Below are positions 46,201 through 57,084 of a stretch of 64,000 nt of DNA, piece after piece. Location: the NCBI GenBank assembly GCA_018466975.1, contig CM031552.1, forward strand, positions 620,001 through 684,000, in the 5' to 3' direction. The position numbers and the translations under genes were made by a program. This DNA is from Sparassis latifolia. Taxonomy: Eukaryota; Basidiomycota; Agaricomycetes; Polyporales; Sparassidaceae. The number at the start of each line of letters is the position of its first letter. Positions within the stretch are counted from its first letter, which is position 1. Under the pieces are notes generated by a model. That model had not been told where the DNA came from. It did no database searches and saw only the letters and a program-made list of their open reading frames with translations.

Positions 46201-48737
46201 TAACCTTTACTATAACTATACTTGGACCTTCCTATAGTTTACTATACTACTATGTCTCTGCCTAGGGAGTTCCTTAGGAGGCACGCTAGGGGTTCAATAG
46301 CTAGGTTGAATATGAGGCAGGACAGTGGGTTGCCTTGGCGTACACCACGAGTGACTTTGAAGGGGGAACTACATTCGCCATTTATGATGACTACAGTTTC
46401 TGCGTTTTCGTATAGAGAGCGGATTGTGTTAACGAAGGATGGGGGGATGTTCATGTGGTCTAGGATGCGCCATAGGTAGTCGTGGGTGACCTTGTCGTAG
46501 GCTTTCTCTTGGTCTAGTGCGACAATAACTCCGTTTTCTTCCAAGGCTTCACCGTAGTCGATGAGTGTTTTGGAGAGTTGGACTTGGTCTAGTATGTTAC
46601 ATCCGGGGACGAAGCCTGCTTGGTCTGGGTGAATAAGGGAGCGGACGACAGATGAAAGACTTAACGATAAGGCTTTCATAAGGATTTTGTAGTCTGTATT
46701 TAGAAGGGTGATGGGGCGGTAGTTGGCGATGTCTCGGCGATCTTTCTTTTTGTAAAGGGGACAAAGCCAGCCGGCGGCGAAGTCTGTGTTCGGGGAGACA
46801 CTGTGGGTTTGGATGTCATTGTATACAGTGGTGAGGGTAGTGATAATGTCGAACGTTGGGATGCCATCCGCCGATCGGGCAGTGAAGCGTGCTTGGAGAG
46901 CCTTCCAGAGTTTGTATGGGAGCCCGTTTAGGCCGGCTGCTCGTCCATTCTCAGAGAGGCGTAGTGCTTCTTCTATCTGGTTAGCGGTAAGGGTCTTTGC
47001 AAGCTGGTGGTTGTCCATATCTGATAATTGTTCGGAGGTCGCCTTTAGGGCATTGGTGATTGCTTTTTCACGTTCCGAGTGCGATGAGGGTAGTTGTTCT
47101 GATTGTAAGTCATTATGGTAGTTTCGTGCGAGGGTAGCCATCTGGTCGGAACATGTAACATATTCAGGAGGATCTGATGTTGAGCTACGAAGGGAGAAGA
47201 TGACATCATGTGGTTTTTGTTGTTTGCTTAGGTTAGACCAGTATTTACTCGGGGTCTCAGCTTCGAGGCGGTGTCTTGCCGCGGTGGTTAAGTTTACTTT
47301 CTTGAGGCAATCTCGTTCTAGGTCTGTTATGCGTTGTTGTAGCAGGGCTGCAGAGAGTTGGAGAGCGGGGTCTGTTTGGATGTTTGCGGAATTTAGTGTG
47401 GCGTTGAGTTGTTCGCGGAGGCTGGTGATTTTCGATTGTAGGGTAGGAGTTGCCGACTTTGCTCGTTTACGGGCAGCTGATATGACGGCTTTTTTGAAGA
47501 GTGCAAAGAGCGTTTGTGGATTTCGGTCTGGGGAGCGGGTGGGTATACAATTTTGGATGTCTTGTTGGAGTTTTCTGCCAAGGAAGTTGACCTCTTTAGC
47601 GAATTTCGAGTCATGGATCAGGAAAAGGGGAAGGGTCCATCTACCTTTCCCGATATGTGGGGATTTTTGGTCGACAATGCGGACCGAGACCATCTGGTGG
47701 TTGGTTGGGACGGCGGTGGGGGAGATTTGCCAGTCGGTTGATGATGCGGTCAAGTACGGGGAGGCGTAGATGTGGTCGATTCTGGATTGGCTTCTGGAGG
47801 AGGGTTGGAGGAAGGAGAAGGTGTGGGTGTCTGGGAAGGTCGACCGCCATCCGTCCTGGAGGTTGAAATGTAGACATAGGTCTGTGAGTGCAGATACTGC
47901 AGTGGTGGGGTCTGAGTGACAGGGTAGGCGGTCGAGGGCATCCTCTACCAGATTAAAATCCCTGAGGAGGATGTCTGGGCGATGTAGGTGGGCGTGTTCC
48001 CAGGCTGCGCGCAGGTCTATCCAGAAGTTTTCGTTGTCGGATGTCCCATTAGGTGCATAGATGCTAAGGATATTCAGTTGGAGGGATGCATGCCAGGGGA
48101 TAGTTAGGAAGAGGGCCCGGCCGGGGATGAGTACAGTAGTGACTACATTGTTTACATTAGTTAATTCCTTGTTTAGGATGACTGCCACACCTTGTGCATT
48201 GTTGGTGTGGTTGGCCGCGGTGAAGTGTATATCCAGTCGTTTTCCGTATAGGTGGTGGAGACGGTCAACGTAGTTTTGGTCCAGGTGTGCTTCTTGTATG
48301 GCGAGAATGCCAATTCATTCAGTTTTCATTAGGTTGTGGATCACGGTCCACTTACTTTGCGATGCCGATGGGTCGTTTGCCCCACGTTCCCGCACATTGA
48401 GTGATGTGATGCGTATCGATGCGCAGGTGTTTTTTCCCTGTTTCTTCCTTCGGCGTTTTGTGTGTTTGTGACCAGAGGAGCCTGATGGGGCATTTGTGTG
48501 TTGCTGGGGCTGGTCCGGCACGCTGGTGTTGTGTGATGAGGATGCCGTAGGAGGAATGGGAGTAGGGTGTAGCAGGGGGCGTGAGACGTGAGCATGGCTC
48601 TTTCCGCCCATCCTCGGGGGTTCTGTCGGCGGAAGGGACATGATCCCTTCCAGGTGGGGAGAGGCGTGAACCTTGTGCCGAATCGGGGACCAGAGTGGGG
48701 TTACGAGTATGATGTTTTGTAGTCGTTGAGTTACCAT
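43300..48737 (-). pseudogene. LINE ORF2: endonuclease, reverse transcriptase, RNase H (broken)
   Basis: One frame on the minus strand, apart from the MITE. APE-type endonuclease: ITSLNVRERGAN, then AIQEAHLDQ, LNILSIYAPNGTS, DFNLVEDALDRLPC, and SRIDHIYASP. Reverse transcriptase: WLCPLYKKKDRRDIANYRPI, ALSLSLSSVVRSLIHPDQAG, VIVALDQEKAYDKV, GVRQGNPLSCLIFNLAIEPL, and the active site LFADDTTTY (about 45740) on the far side of the MITE. A cysteine/histidine cluster (NCACKYCARDRHRGCQH) precedes RNase H: VYTDESCLKN, AGEVAAVLVA, IISDSHYAID, WTKGHSTSRGNNEADTLAG, the four catalytic acidic positions being present. The C-terminus has CLTCGGLESIEHILTKC. Stops at 48315-48317, 44779-44781 and 43582-43584. Confidence 0.92.
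45788..46264. mobile_element. hAT-like MITE, 477 bp, in the LINE reverse transcriptase
   Basis: Begins TAGGCAGGGACACAG and ends (reverse complement) TAGGCAGAGACATAG, a 15 bp terminal inverted repeat with two mismatches. Flanked by the 8 bp duplication GGGAGTTC at 45780-45787 and 46265-46272. Removing the element and one copy rejoins the LINE frame as LRNSHLKGFNIPG. The interior is AT-rich with repeated ACCTGTACTAT-type motifs in both orientations and has no ORF. The 8 bp duplication and TIR start fit the hAT superfamily. Confidence 0.9.
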
Positions 48738-49281
48738 TCTGCGCGTACAACGATTAACGTGGGCAGGGCGACTGATCCTGGAACGCCACAGGTGACTATG
48801 CTCATACGTACTAGTACCAGCTATTTCCGCGCACAGTTGGTCGTTCTGTGGAGCTTGAGCCTCTCAGCGCGGCACGTCAGGGCCTGAGTAGGCCACCACT
48901 TTGCTACTAGGTAGCGGGGAGTTGACTTGCCTGGCTTTCCTGTCCCGCTGACGCGGTCAGTATATGTGGGCCTGCAAGGGTGGGGGATGTGGCACAGCCA
49001 GCTCGGGGTTGGCGCGGACCCCCATAGAGTGGCTGAGAGGTGAGCAAACTGGTTTTTTCGAAATATAGCATTGATTGTGTTCAGGGTATCGTCAGATGTA
49101 AGTAAGAGTATACTACATCTGAGCAGACACACAATAGTAGAATGTCCGAGTAGGTGGTAGTCAGTAAGGACAGGCAAGGGTGGGCTAGGGATCATCCGCG
49201 CACGGTAGAGATGGAGAATGTATATAGGGTGCATAACATCCAGCTTGTCAGGGGTGAGTATTCTGCGTGTCTAGGGACCAT

Positions 49282-51682
49282 CTAGTAGCGACCATGACCG
49301 CGGCCTCTGCCTCCAGCCGGGCGATCGTGCGATGGCGGGCCATTGGAGCGTGACCCGGATGGGCCAGCTCCACTGTTGTCCGGAGGGTTGTTGTTGTCAT
49401 GCTCATCGTTCCCTCCGTTTTCGGTATTGTTGGGTCCACGCCAGCCAGGGACTCGAGGGAATGGGCAAAGTCCGCGTGGGTGGTCTGAGACGTGACATCC
49501 ACTACACCTCCAGCCGTGGTGGCCTTGGCCGCATCCAATGAAGTTCGTGGGGAACAATTGGCGGTAGATGTGGTTGCGCCATACGAGCCATTGTTCCAGA
49601 TCTTTGGAGGGGGAGACCATGTACAGGTTCGCCGCTGGTGCGGGGTAGCCGCCGGGGCCGCGTAGGTCCAGCACTTGTACTTCAAGGGAGTTGATGATCG
49701 CAAAGGCTCACGCAACAGCAGGTTCATCACCTCCGAGAATATCGATGAGGATCTGGATCGAGGCGTTCTCGCAGAGTCGCGTGATGATGACGTCGCGGAG
49801 TTCAGTACTGTCCGAGGACGTGAAGCTGCTGAGGGTGCGTATGTAATGGGGGATCTCTCCGGAGAGGTCGTAGATGAAGAACGTGAGGTCGGCGGTCGAG
49901 ATGCAGTATTGGCAGAGAAGGGCCTCGTACTCAGCTGGCGTGAGGTTGTATAGTAAGTACGCAAAGGGCAGTTGGTTCGTGCGACGGGTGTCTGTGAGTG
50001 CGAGAGGCGGAGCAAGGTGCGGGTTCTGAACGTTGAAGTGCTGCGTGACTACGCGGGGTACGATCGCTAGGACGGCTGCGCGGAAAGCTAGGTCATTGGC
50101 ACTGAAGCTGTAGGGGACTACTGCAAGGGCTGTGCCAAACAGCGAGCACCACTGGCAACTTTGTTCACCTTGCATGTCTTCTAGGTACCAGAAGGGGTGG
50201 TCAGCATGAATGCGGGGGAAACCGTTTGGGGGCGTCAGAGTGAGCGCCGCTTCCGATGATGATCCTGGGCATGGGGCTAGTGGGGTGAAGTGATTCATCC
50301 GGTCGAGACATGCTAGGGCCTCTGCTGCATTTGGGTCTATATTCCTCTGCTGCGGTTGTGGGGTGGGGGGACACATGGACGTGTTCTGGTTTCCAAGCCT
50401 GGTGAAGGATGGCATACCTGTGGTGCGAACTTGACCTGGGGCGACTATGCGGGGGATGCGGGAGTTACCCTGGAGTAAGCGAGCCATCGTGGTGGGGCTA
50501 ACTTCGCTCGCATGGTCGGGTTCCACATTGTCGCAGTGGAGGGAGACGCGGTGGAGGGAGACGCGGTGGAGGGAGACGCGGTGGAGGGAGATGCGGTGGA
50601 GGGAGACGCGGTGGAGGGAGACGCGGTGGAGGGAGACGCGGACATGGACTGGGGGAGGAGGAGGGGGGAAGAACGGGTCATTCAGGGGCAAGTTTGCTAT
50701 GGTGTCCTCCTCACTGTCCGAGGACTTGCGGGAATGCTTGCGAGCCCCGGTCTCTGTGTCGGAGACCTCTGAGTCAGCCGAGACTTCCTCCGGGATTGGG
50801 GTGATGGAGGATCTGCTTCCACTCTGAATTGTTGGAGTGTCTTTGGAGTCGGTCTGGTTGTCTGGTTAGGAACAGAGTATGGTACAGTTGGTAACATAGA
50901 CGTACATTCTCGAGTGTTTTCCCCATTGCTTCTTTCCAGAACTCGTCATCTGAATCTAATTCGGGCGAGGTGCGGGTCACTCTCCCTTTCCCTTTCCCAG
51001 GGACGGTCGGAGTGGTATCCTCCGCTGCATTTTGCACGATATCTTGTCTTCCTGCGGTCTGCTGCTGGGACGTCAGCGGGAGATTGTTCAGGATTTGCTC
51101 CAGTCGTTGAATGGAGGGGCGCGCACGTATGGTTGTCGCAGGTGGTTCTGTGGTAGCAGTCGTTGTGGCCGTTACGTTCGTAGTAGTGTTGGTGCTTGTG
51201 GGGATCGCATGCGCCTCCTGGTCCGTCGCCATAGTAGAGAGGACAGGGAGCATGGGGATGGCCGGTGTGGTCGCTGTGGGCTGGGGAGCCACTTGGGCAA
51301 GAGGGACGGGGGGATGCAGCACCAGAGGTTCCATTTTGTTGGGCAGCATTTCTGGGTAGATTGGGTGGGTTAGCAGTGAGGTGGAGGACGGTGTTTTTGA
51401 GGTCACCTTGGATGGTTCTCGAATGAGTCGAGCGCCTCGTGGCTTTCCCGGCGATGAGACGAGATTTCTTCGAGTTGGGTGGCATGGATCAGGGTGGTGG
51501 GAGCGAGAGTCAAAAGAGTGTGTGTTGTTAAAGAGTGTGATTTTTAGAGATGGGGTGAGAGGTGATTTTGTCGTCCTTTTATCTTCCGGGGCTCTTTGGA
51601 TAAAGATGGGGGAGATAGAGAGTATTTGGGCACGTTGTAGGCAGTCGTCAGGGTCTGTCGATCTGCGGCGAGTGGTTGTCAA
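49282..51682 (-). pseudogene. LINE ORF1 (gag-like), with a spliceosomal-type intron
   Basis: Exon 1 51682-50906 and exon 2 50823-49282 would join in phase 0 to 772 codons. The intron at 50824-50905 has donor GTACGT and acceptor AATTCAG. N-terminal half is Thr/Pro-rich with a basic patch. Central part: FPRIHADHPFWYLEDMQGEQ, PYSFSANDLAFRAAVLAIVP. The C-terminus has a Cys/His zinc-knuckle-like motif (CGQGHHGWRCSGCHVSDHPR, then GLCPFPRVPGW) and a Gly/Arg-rich tail. One in-frame TGA at 49708-49710 breaks exon 2. A seven-unit VSLHR repeat (50536-50640) lies in exon 2. Confidence 0.78.
50536..50640. repeat. 15-bp minisatellite, seven units
   Basis: GTGGAGGGAGACGCG repeated seven times without spacing, one unit with ATGCG. 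On the minus strand it encodes VSLHR repeats in LINE ORF1 (one unit reads ISLHR). Unit length is a multiple of three, so copy number can change without breaking the frame. Confidence 0.95.
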
Positions 51683-52297
51683 ACAACCTATATTGTCATG
51701 TCAGTGCACAGAGGCGGTTTGAATTTGTGTACTTTTCAGGCCATTCTTAGGGTTTTGTTGCTATTCGAATCGTGTTCTGTTGTTGTTTCTCAGGAGATGT
51801 AGGTTGTGGATTGTGTTGCTAGCTTCGTGTGCGGTGAGGGAGGTGGTAGGAATTGTTGTGCTGTGAGGTCCCCATTTGTGTCAGGAAACATGTGGTTGCG
51901 TCGTGTTTTACCTCTTTGGTTAGTGGGTGGGGCGGGTCAGGGACGTACCATTTAGGGTGGTACGTCGGCGTTGATTGCGTTGTGGGGCATGTGGTTTTGG
52001 GCGGCGTGTAGCTGTCATTTAGGCTCTCAATCGCGGCAGGTATGGTTTGAGGTTCATGTCATGTTCTTTGTTTGGGGGGAAGTGTCATCTATGGTTTGAG
52101 GGTTGTACGTATATTTTACTTTTGTGTTCCCATGCGGCGGGTTGTGCAGTGGGGCGGGATGTAGTGGCTTACGTGGCTCTGTCGGGTTTGGACGGCAAGT
52201 ACAAGCGGATGCATTCGGAGCAAGGTCTAGATACTCGGTCTGTTGTCATGTGATTCTGTGAGTAGTTTGATCGATTTGGCTGGAATGGGACTCACAC

Positions 52298-52870
52298 TCA
52301 CGTCTGCAGTGGTTTCCCGGTCCTCCAGTTTGAGTTCTCTACCTTAAATCCATTTTTGTAGTGTTTGATTCTGCAGTAGGCTGGGTCTGCCCATTCGAGG
52401 CGAGTTGAGAGGAATAGGGTTTTGCACCGGGTGGTTTCGAGAATCTTGAAGGTGACATGATGATCACCGAGGCGGATGATGGTGGTGATGACTCCTCTGC
52501 CATAGCGTCCGACTCTAATCTGGCTACCGATGGCCAGGGGGATGTGTGTGAGGAGGGCTGCACACCATGGGTGTGCGCGTGAGGGTCTCCTGATTGGTTT
52601 ATGTATCCATACAGTTATTGTGTCGGAGAATGTTTCGAGGAGTGGGGGGGAGAAGATGACTTCTTCGTCGATGGATCTGTCCGTTGCGAGGTCAGATGGG
52701 TGAGGTAGTGGGATACAGTTTTTTTCAGCAGTGGAATCTGGTAATGTGGCTATAGGTAATGAGGGGGGAGGCGGTGGTGGTTTTGGAGGGGAAAAGAAAA
52801 AGGAGGGTAGCCATGGGGAGGGCGAGCGGTGAATGTCGTTTGTCCTGGTGGGGGTTTGGTGTTTGGACAT
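52298..52870 (-). CDS. Extra 190-aa ORF in the LINE 5' region
   Basis: An open frame upstream of ORF1 in the same orientation. A Pro-rich N-terminal part (SPSPWLPSFFFSPPKPPPPP) is followed by an ordered-looking segment: FSDTITVWIHKPIRRPSRAH, IGSQIRVGRYGRGVITTIIR, HHVTFKILETTRCKTLFLST. The GxxIxVGRYGxGVI pattern resembles small beta-barrel folds, but I recognise no family. It may be a third element-encoded protein or a chance frame; its length in a region otherwise full of stops favours coding. It shares the defective LINE. Confidence 0.4.
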   Translation of the reverse strand: MSKHQTPTRTNDIHRSPSPWLPSFFFSPPKPPPPPPSLPIATLPDSTAEKNCIPLPHPSDLATDRSIDEEVIFSPPLLETFSDTITVWIHKPIRRPSRAHPWCAALLTHIPLAIGSQIRVGRYGRGVITTIIRLGDHHVTFKILETTRCKTLFLSTRLEWADPAYCRIKHYKNGFKVENSNWRTGKPLQT

Positions 52871-53499
52871 GGTTTACATTATTATATTTGGTGGGTAGCT
52901 TTTAGCGGTCTGTGGGCGTTTAGGTAGCCGACGTCATACTTTAGTTGACGTGATATGGTATGTGAGGTGAGTTTGTTTATATGAGGGGCATAGAGTTAAC
53001 ATTTCTCTTGGTCTGGATTCATGTGGCGGACGCAAGGGTGGTTTTTGTTGGGAGTGTGTGTTTGTGGATTTGTATTGTTTGTCGAGGTTGTATGAGGCGG
53101 TTGGGAGCCTCGTGTATGTGCTTAGGTCAGCATCTTGTTAGGGATGATATGATTGACGCCTGGTGACGTGGCCTTCTCTGGTTGTCTGGGCTTAGGTGTT
53201 GTTTTTGGTTATCTTATCGTGTTGAGTTATGCTGTGGTGCAGAACGTCTGGGTCTGTACGGGGTATATTTGGTACGCGCCATGGTGAGCGTGGTATGATG
53301 GGGCTCCTGGTGTGGAGGGCCTGGTATGGCTGGCGGTATGGTGGCCGCAGCTCGGTGTGAGCTTGGTATAGGATTTATTCATAGCATTTCCAGGGGGTTT
53401 GTACGGTGGACGATGAGCTTTTCACCCGGGCTGGGTGATCAAGCTTGGTCTATCGTTCTTCCGGAGACAGCGACACTGTCTTTTCTTTTACCTGCGCCC

Positions 53500-53585
53500 A
53501 TTAGCTTCCCTCCTTAGGAGGTACTAGTCCCCTGGACCACGTAGAGGTCGGCGCAGGCTGGTCCCATGGTGGTGACCGCCAGGGG
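53500..53585 (-). other. LINE 5' terminus with hairpin potential
   Basis: Read on the minus strand the element begins CCCCTGG and, about 55 bases on, has CCAGGGG; just inside are ACCAC and GTGGT. Together they can pair as a 12 bp interrupted stem around a loop of about 30 nt. The start is exact because the target duplication abuts it. Confidence 0.55.
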
Positions 53586-54774
53586 AATCAGACTGGTCTT
53601 AAGTCAGATTATATCCCAGTTGTTACTGAAGTAAATTAGGTGTTAGGAATAAGAAAGTAAAATACCCTTCTTGGATAAAATACTGACTTCAGTAGAGTTG
53701 ACTGATATGAGTACACGGACTCCGATATCAGACCTTAAGACTTATAGACTCAGTGACTTGGGCGATAGAATTTGTAATCTAATAAGTACAATGTTATGTA
53801 CTTATAAACTACTAGTGACTTAGACAGAGACTTTACTACTTGGCTTAGTAGTACTTGATTTGCTTGGTACATGATCGTATATGAATATCAGTGTGAATAT
53901 ATGTGTTATTTTTACTGTCTCAGGCAAGGGCCTTTATATACTAAAACTTGGGACAATAAGGTCCTAAGCATAATAGACAAGAACAATAGAAAAAATAATA
54001 GGAGGATGAAAAATTGCCTATATATAATAATAGGTTGTTCATAAAATGTACTAAAAAGGGTGTTCAATAGCCAGAAGGTTCAATAGAAACAATAGCAAAG
54101 ATAAACAATAGCTAAGTAAATCAGTAAGAATAATAGCCACTTGAATCAATAGGAACAATAGTTCTTAGTGTTATGAATAGTAGGCTATTGTCTTGAGATA
54201 ATAAATAAATGGAAACAATAGCTAGGCTATTGTTGTACTTATTTATATGGCAAATGACAAATAGAGTCAATGGAACCTTTCAACAAGTTACAAAACATAA
54301 CAAACAGTGTACTAAGCACTGTAACTAAAAGTATGGCCAGCAATAATAGTAAAAGAATACAAACATAATTCCCTATGCTTCGATCAAACCTAACATCTTC
54401 ATCTCATATTCCTCTCCTTCGTGATCTAACCCTCGACAAGTAAAGTCCATTGAATGTTTGCTCAGCGGATGAATGTCGATTCTGAGAATAGGGAGAAGGA
54501 GACTGAGCAGGATCTTGTGCTGATGTGAATGAGGGGATTGCCTATATCAAGCGAACATAAAGAGAGACGAAGGCGATGTATGTGCCGATGGATGGGATCA
54601 CAGTGTCTCATGTGATGTACTCGTCCTCGAGGGTGGTTGGCATGTAGGTGCGATATATCTTAAGGAAAGGTTGGCATTGTCCTTTTCCATTCGCTGCTCT
54701 TGCAAGTCGAGCATGGAGATCTTCCTGTGTAGGATAGAATCTTTACGTGAGACACAAATCATGTGTGTCACACT

Positions 54775-57084
54775 TACGAGAGATTACTAGAGACTATCGA
54801 AGGTTACTGAAGATTCTTACAAAGTGATTGACTTCCTGAACATTACTAGACAATATACTAAGAGTCAGTAAGCAACTTTGTAGACTATTTAATAGTACAG
54901 CCCTTATTAACCCATGCAACTTATTAATATATAGTGGGACATTGTAGGACACTTACTACAGATTATCAAATGGCACACTAGGAGTTAGTAGAGAATACAA
55001 TAACAATTTCTTGTATACATTTTAATATATTATTATAGGCACATTTGTAACAGATTCTAGTGTTATTTTTTGTAGTGGTTTGTATAGACACATTTGTAAC
55101 AGTTTCTAGTGGCAAATTTTGTAGTGATTCTTATAGGCACATTGGTAACATTTTTTGTAGTGAGTCTTGTAGGTACATTTGTAATAGTTTCTAGGGTTAT
55201 TTTTTGTAGTGATTCTTATGTATTAAGAGTCAGTAGATGAATTTGTAAACCACTGTAAGGCTCTTATAAACTCATGCTACTCAGTGTAGTTGAATTAGAA
55301 TGTTTACTAGACATTATTATATAACATACTAGGAGTCAGTAGTGAATATAATAGACTATTCATAGTTTCTAGGTGATATATTAGGATTTAGTAGATGACA
55401 TTGTAGATTGTTATAAGATTCCTACAAACTGATAAGGGGCCTTTCAGACTATTATAAGGCCTAACAAATAAAGGCTAGGTGACATACCAGGCTATTATAA
55501 AGTCATTACAATACTGAGCAACTTGCTAAAAGTTGGTAAACTATATAGTAAGATATTGTAGGAGGCTTACTAGACATTACAAGATCACATTATAGGGCAT
55601 TGTAAGACTTCTATTAAAAATAATAGGTAGTATGTCAGACTACTGTAAGGTGCTTGCCAACTGGTATTAGGTGTCATACTAGAAATCTGATAACATAGTA
55701 GACTATTATATGGGTAATACTTTCAGACATTTCTTGGTGCAATGAAAAGGATTTGAGTCATATGAGACTCAACTCATTTTTGCTGTTAAATAGGTGCCTA
55801 TTAGGGCAAACACTTAGAAAAAAATCCGGAACAATTATAAAAATATTAGAAAAATTGTAGCATGACTATAGAATCTAAGATTCTAAGAAACTTTTATCAG
55901 ATAGTTACCTTGGAGTAAGTACATGACATAATACGCTATTAAGGTGATCCTTGTAGAATGAACATTAATGACTTTTTAGTCATATTTTTATAAAATGACA
56001 TAGTAGCATCATTTTGAAGCCTTTTTTCAGCTGAGTCTTTTAGAATGCATACTAGTCACTTTTCAGTAATGTTTTAACACACTTTTTGCAAACAACATAG
56101 TAATGTCATTTTAAAGCCATTTTTTGGCTGAGTCTTTAAAAATCCATACTAATCACTTTTTAGTCATGTTCTTGTATACTTTTTGCAAAACAATATAGTA
56201 ATATCATTTTGAAGCCATTTTGAAGCCGAGTCTTTTAGAATGCATACTAATCACTTTGTAGTTATATTTTTATATAGATTTTATAAAATGACATATTAAT
56301 ATCATTTTGAAGCCATTTTTCAGCTGAGTCTTTTAGAATGCATACTAATTACTTTTTGGTAATGTTTTTGTACACATTTTGCAAAACAACATAGTAGTAT
56401 GATTTTAAAGCCATTTTTCAGCTAAGTCTTTTAAAATGCGTACTAGTCACTTTTTAGTAATGTTTTTGTATACTTTTTGCAGAACAACATAGTATTATCA
56501 TTTTAAAGCAATTTTGAAGGTGATTTTCAGCAGATACAGTTTTGATAAAAGGAAAGAGTAGTATCATTTTAAAGCCATGTTTTAGATAATTCTACTCTGA
56601 GATGCTTAGCAATATATTAGACTATTATCAGGTAGCTACAAATAAATTATTTTCTACATTATATCACATGGTCAATGGATATTAAATGGTATGCAAAAGG
56701 TTGGTAGGTGATATAGCAGATGTATAAGACTCATGTGATAACATAACATATTATTGTTATAAGGTGTGTCACATACTCTTATATACTGTTATAAGATTTT
56801 TATAAACTACGATCAGATGACATCTTATAAGTAAGTCAAGAGTATAATATTATTAGAAGCTTGGTATATATTACTAAGCAATATACCAGTTATTAAATAA
56901 CATTATAGACTATTATAATGCTTTCATATAAAAGCACTAGCATTTTCTTGTAACTTTTTTGTATAAACATATAGATGGCATGCTGGACTATTGAAGTACT
57001 ATTACCAAATATTTGTAAATAAAATATTAGATGAATAGCATACTAAAATAATGATACTTAAGAACACAGGACCTCAGGAATCGT
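54775..57084. other. AT-rich repeat DNA including a tandem array
   Basis: 2.3 kb with no coding frame. The first kilobase repeats loose TTGTAAGGC/TTACAAACT motifs like 42480-42840. A tandem array of 98 bp units lies at 55960-56590 and is listed apart. The end at about 57084 is where gypsy pol sequence starts. Confidence 0.6.
55960..56590. repeat. 98-bp tandem repeat, about six units
   Basis: Units start with CATTTTRAAGCCATTTTT at 56010, 56107, 56205, 56303, 56401 and 56499 (97, 98, 98, 98, 98 bp), with a partial unit before and a shortened, rearranged one after. Each holds GCTGAGTCTTTTAGAATGCA, a TACTAATCACTTTTTAG block and TTTGCAAAACAACATAGTA. Units differ by scattered substitutions. Confidence 0.92.

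Larger units (their letters stand above)
42932..53585 (-). mobile_element. Non-LTR retrotransposon (LINE, Tad1/I-like), 10.65 kb, defective
   Basis: Bounded by a 14 bp target duplication AATCAGACTGGTCT at 42918-42931 and 53586-53599; the uninterrupted LTR has this string once. The 3' end is an 18-T run on the plus strand (42932-42949), that is, a poly(A) tail in minus orientation. Order on the minus strand: long 5' region with an extra ORF, ORF1 (51682-49282, with an intron and one stop), ORF2 with endonuclease, reverse transcriptase and RNase H (48737 to about 43300). Without the nested MITE it is about 10.17 kb, long for the group. In-frame stops at 49708, 48315, 44779 and 43582 plus the MITE make it unable to act on its own. 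Confidence 0.92.
42843..54770 (-). mobile_element. Solo gypsy LTR (1260 bp net), inverted and split by a LINE
   Basis: On the minus strand the LTR runs TGACACACATG...CATCA: 54770 to 53600, then 42931 to 42843 after the inserted LINE. Net length is 1260 bp, exactly that of the second LTR at 58428-59687, of which it is the reverse complement. It is flanked by CACT on both sides (42839-42842 and 54771-54774), a plausible 4 bp target duplication, and no gag or pol adjoins it, so it is a solo LTR. Both ends show the TG...CA rule with TGACA/TGTCA-like terminal inversion (the outer end here is decayed to TGATG on the plus strand). Confidence 0.85.

Noticed and set aside
47200..47769. 189-codon plus-strand ORF opposite LINE ORF2
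   Set aside because: Antisense shadow of the endonuclease/RT frame.
48821..49234. 137-codon ORF between LINE ORF1 and ORF2
   Set aside because: No domain; lies in the inter-ORF spacer, which normally does not code.
53500..53585. HDV-like ribozyme at the LINE 5' end
   Set aside because: A terminal stem is visible, but I could not place the remaining stems and catalytic C of the HDV fold; kept only as a structured end.
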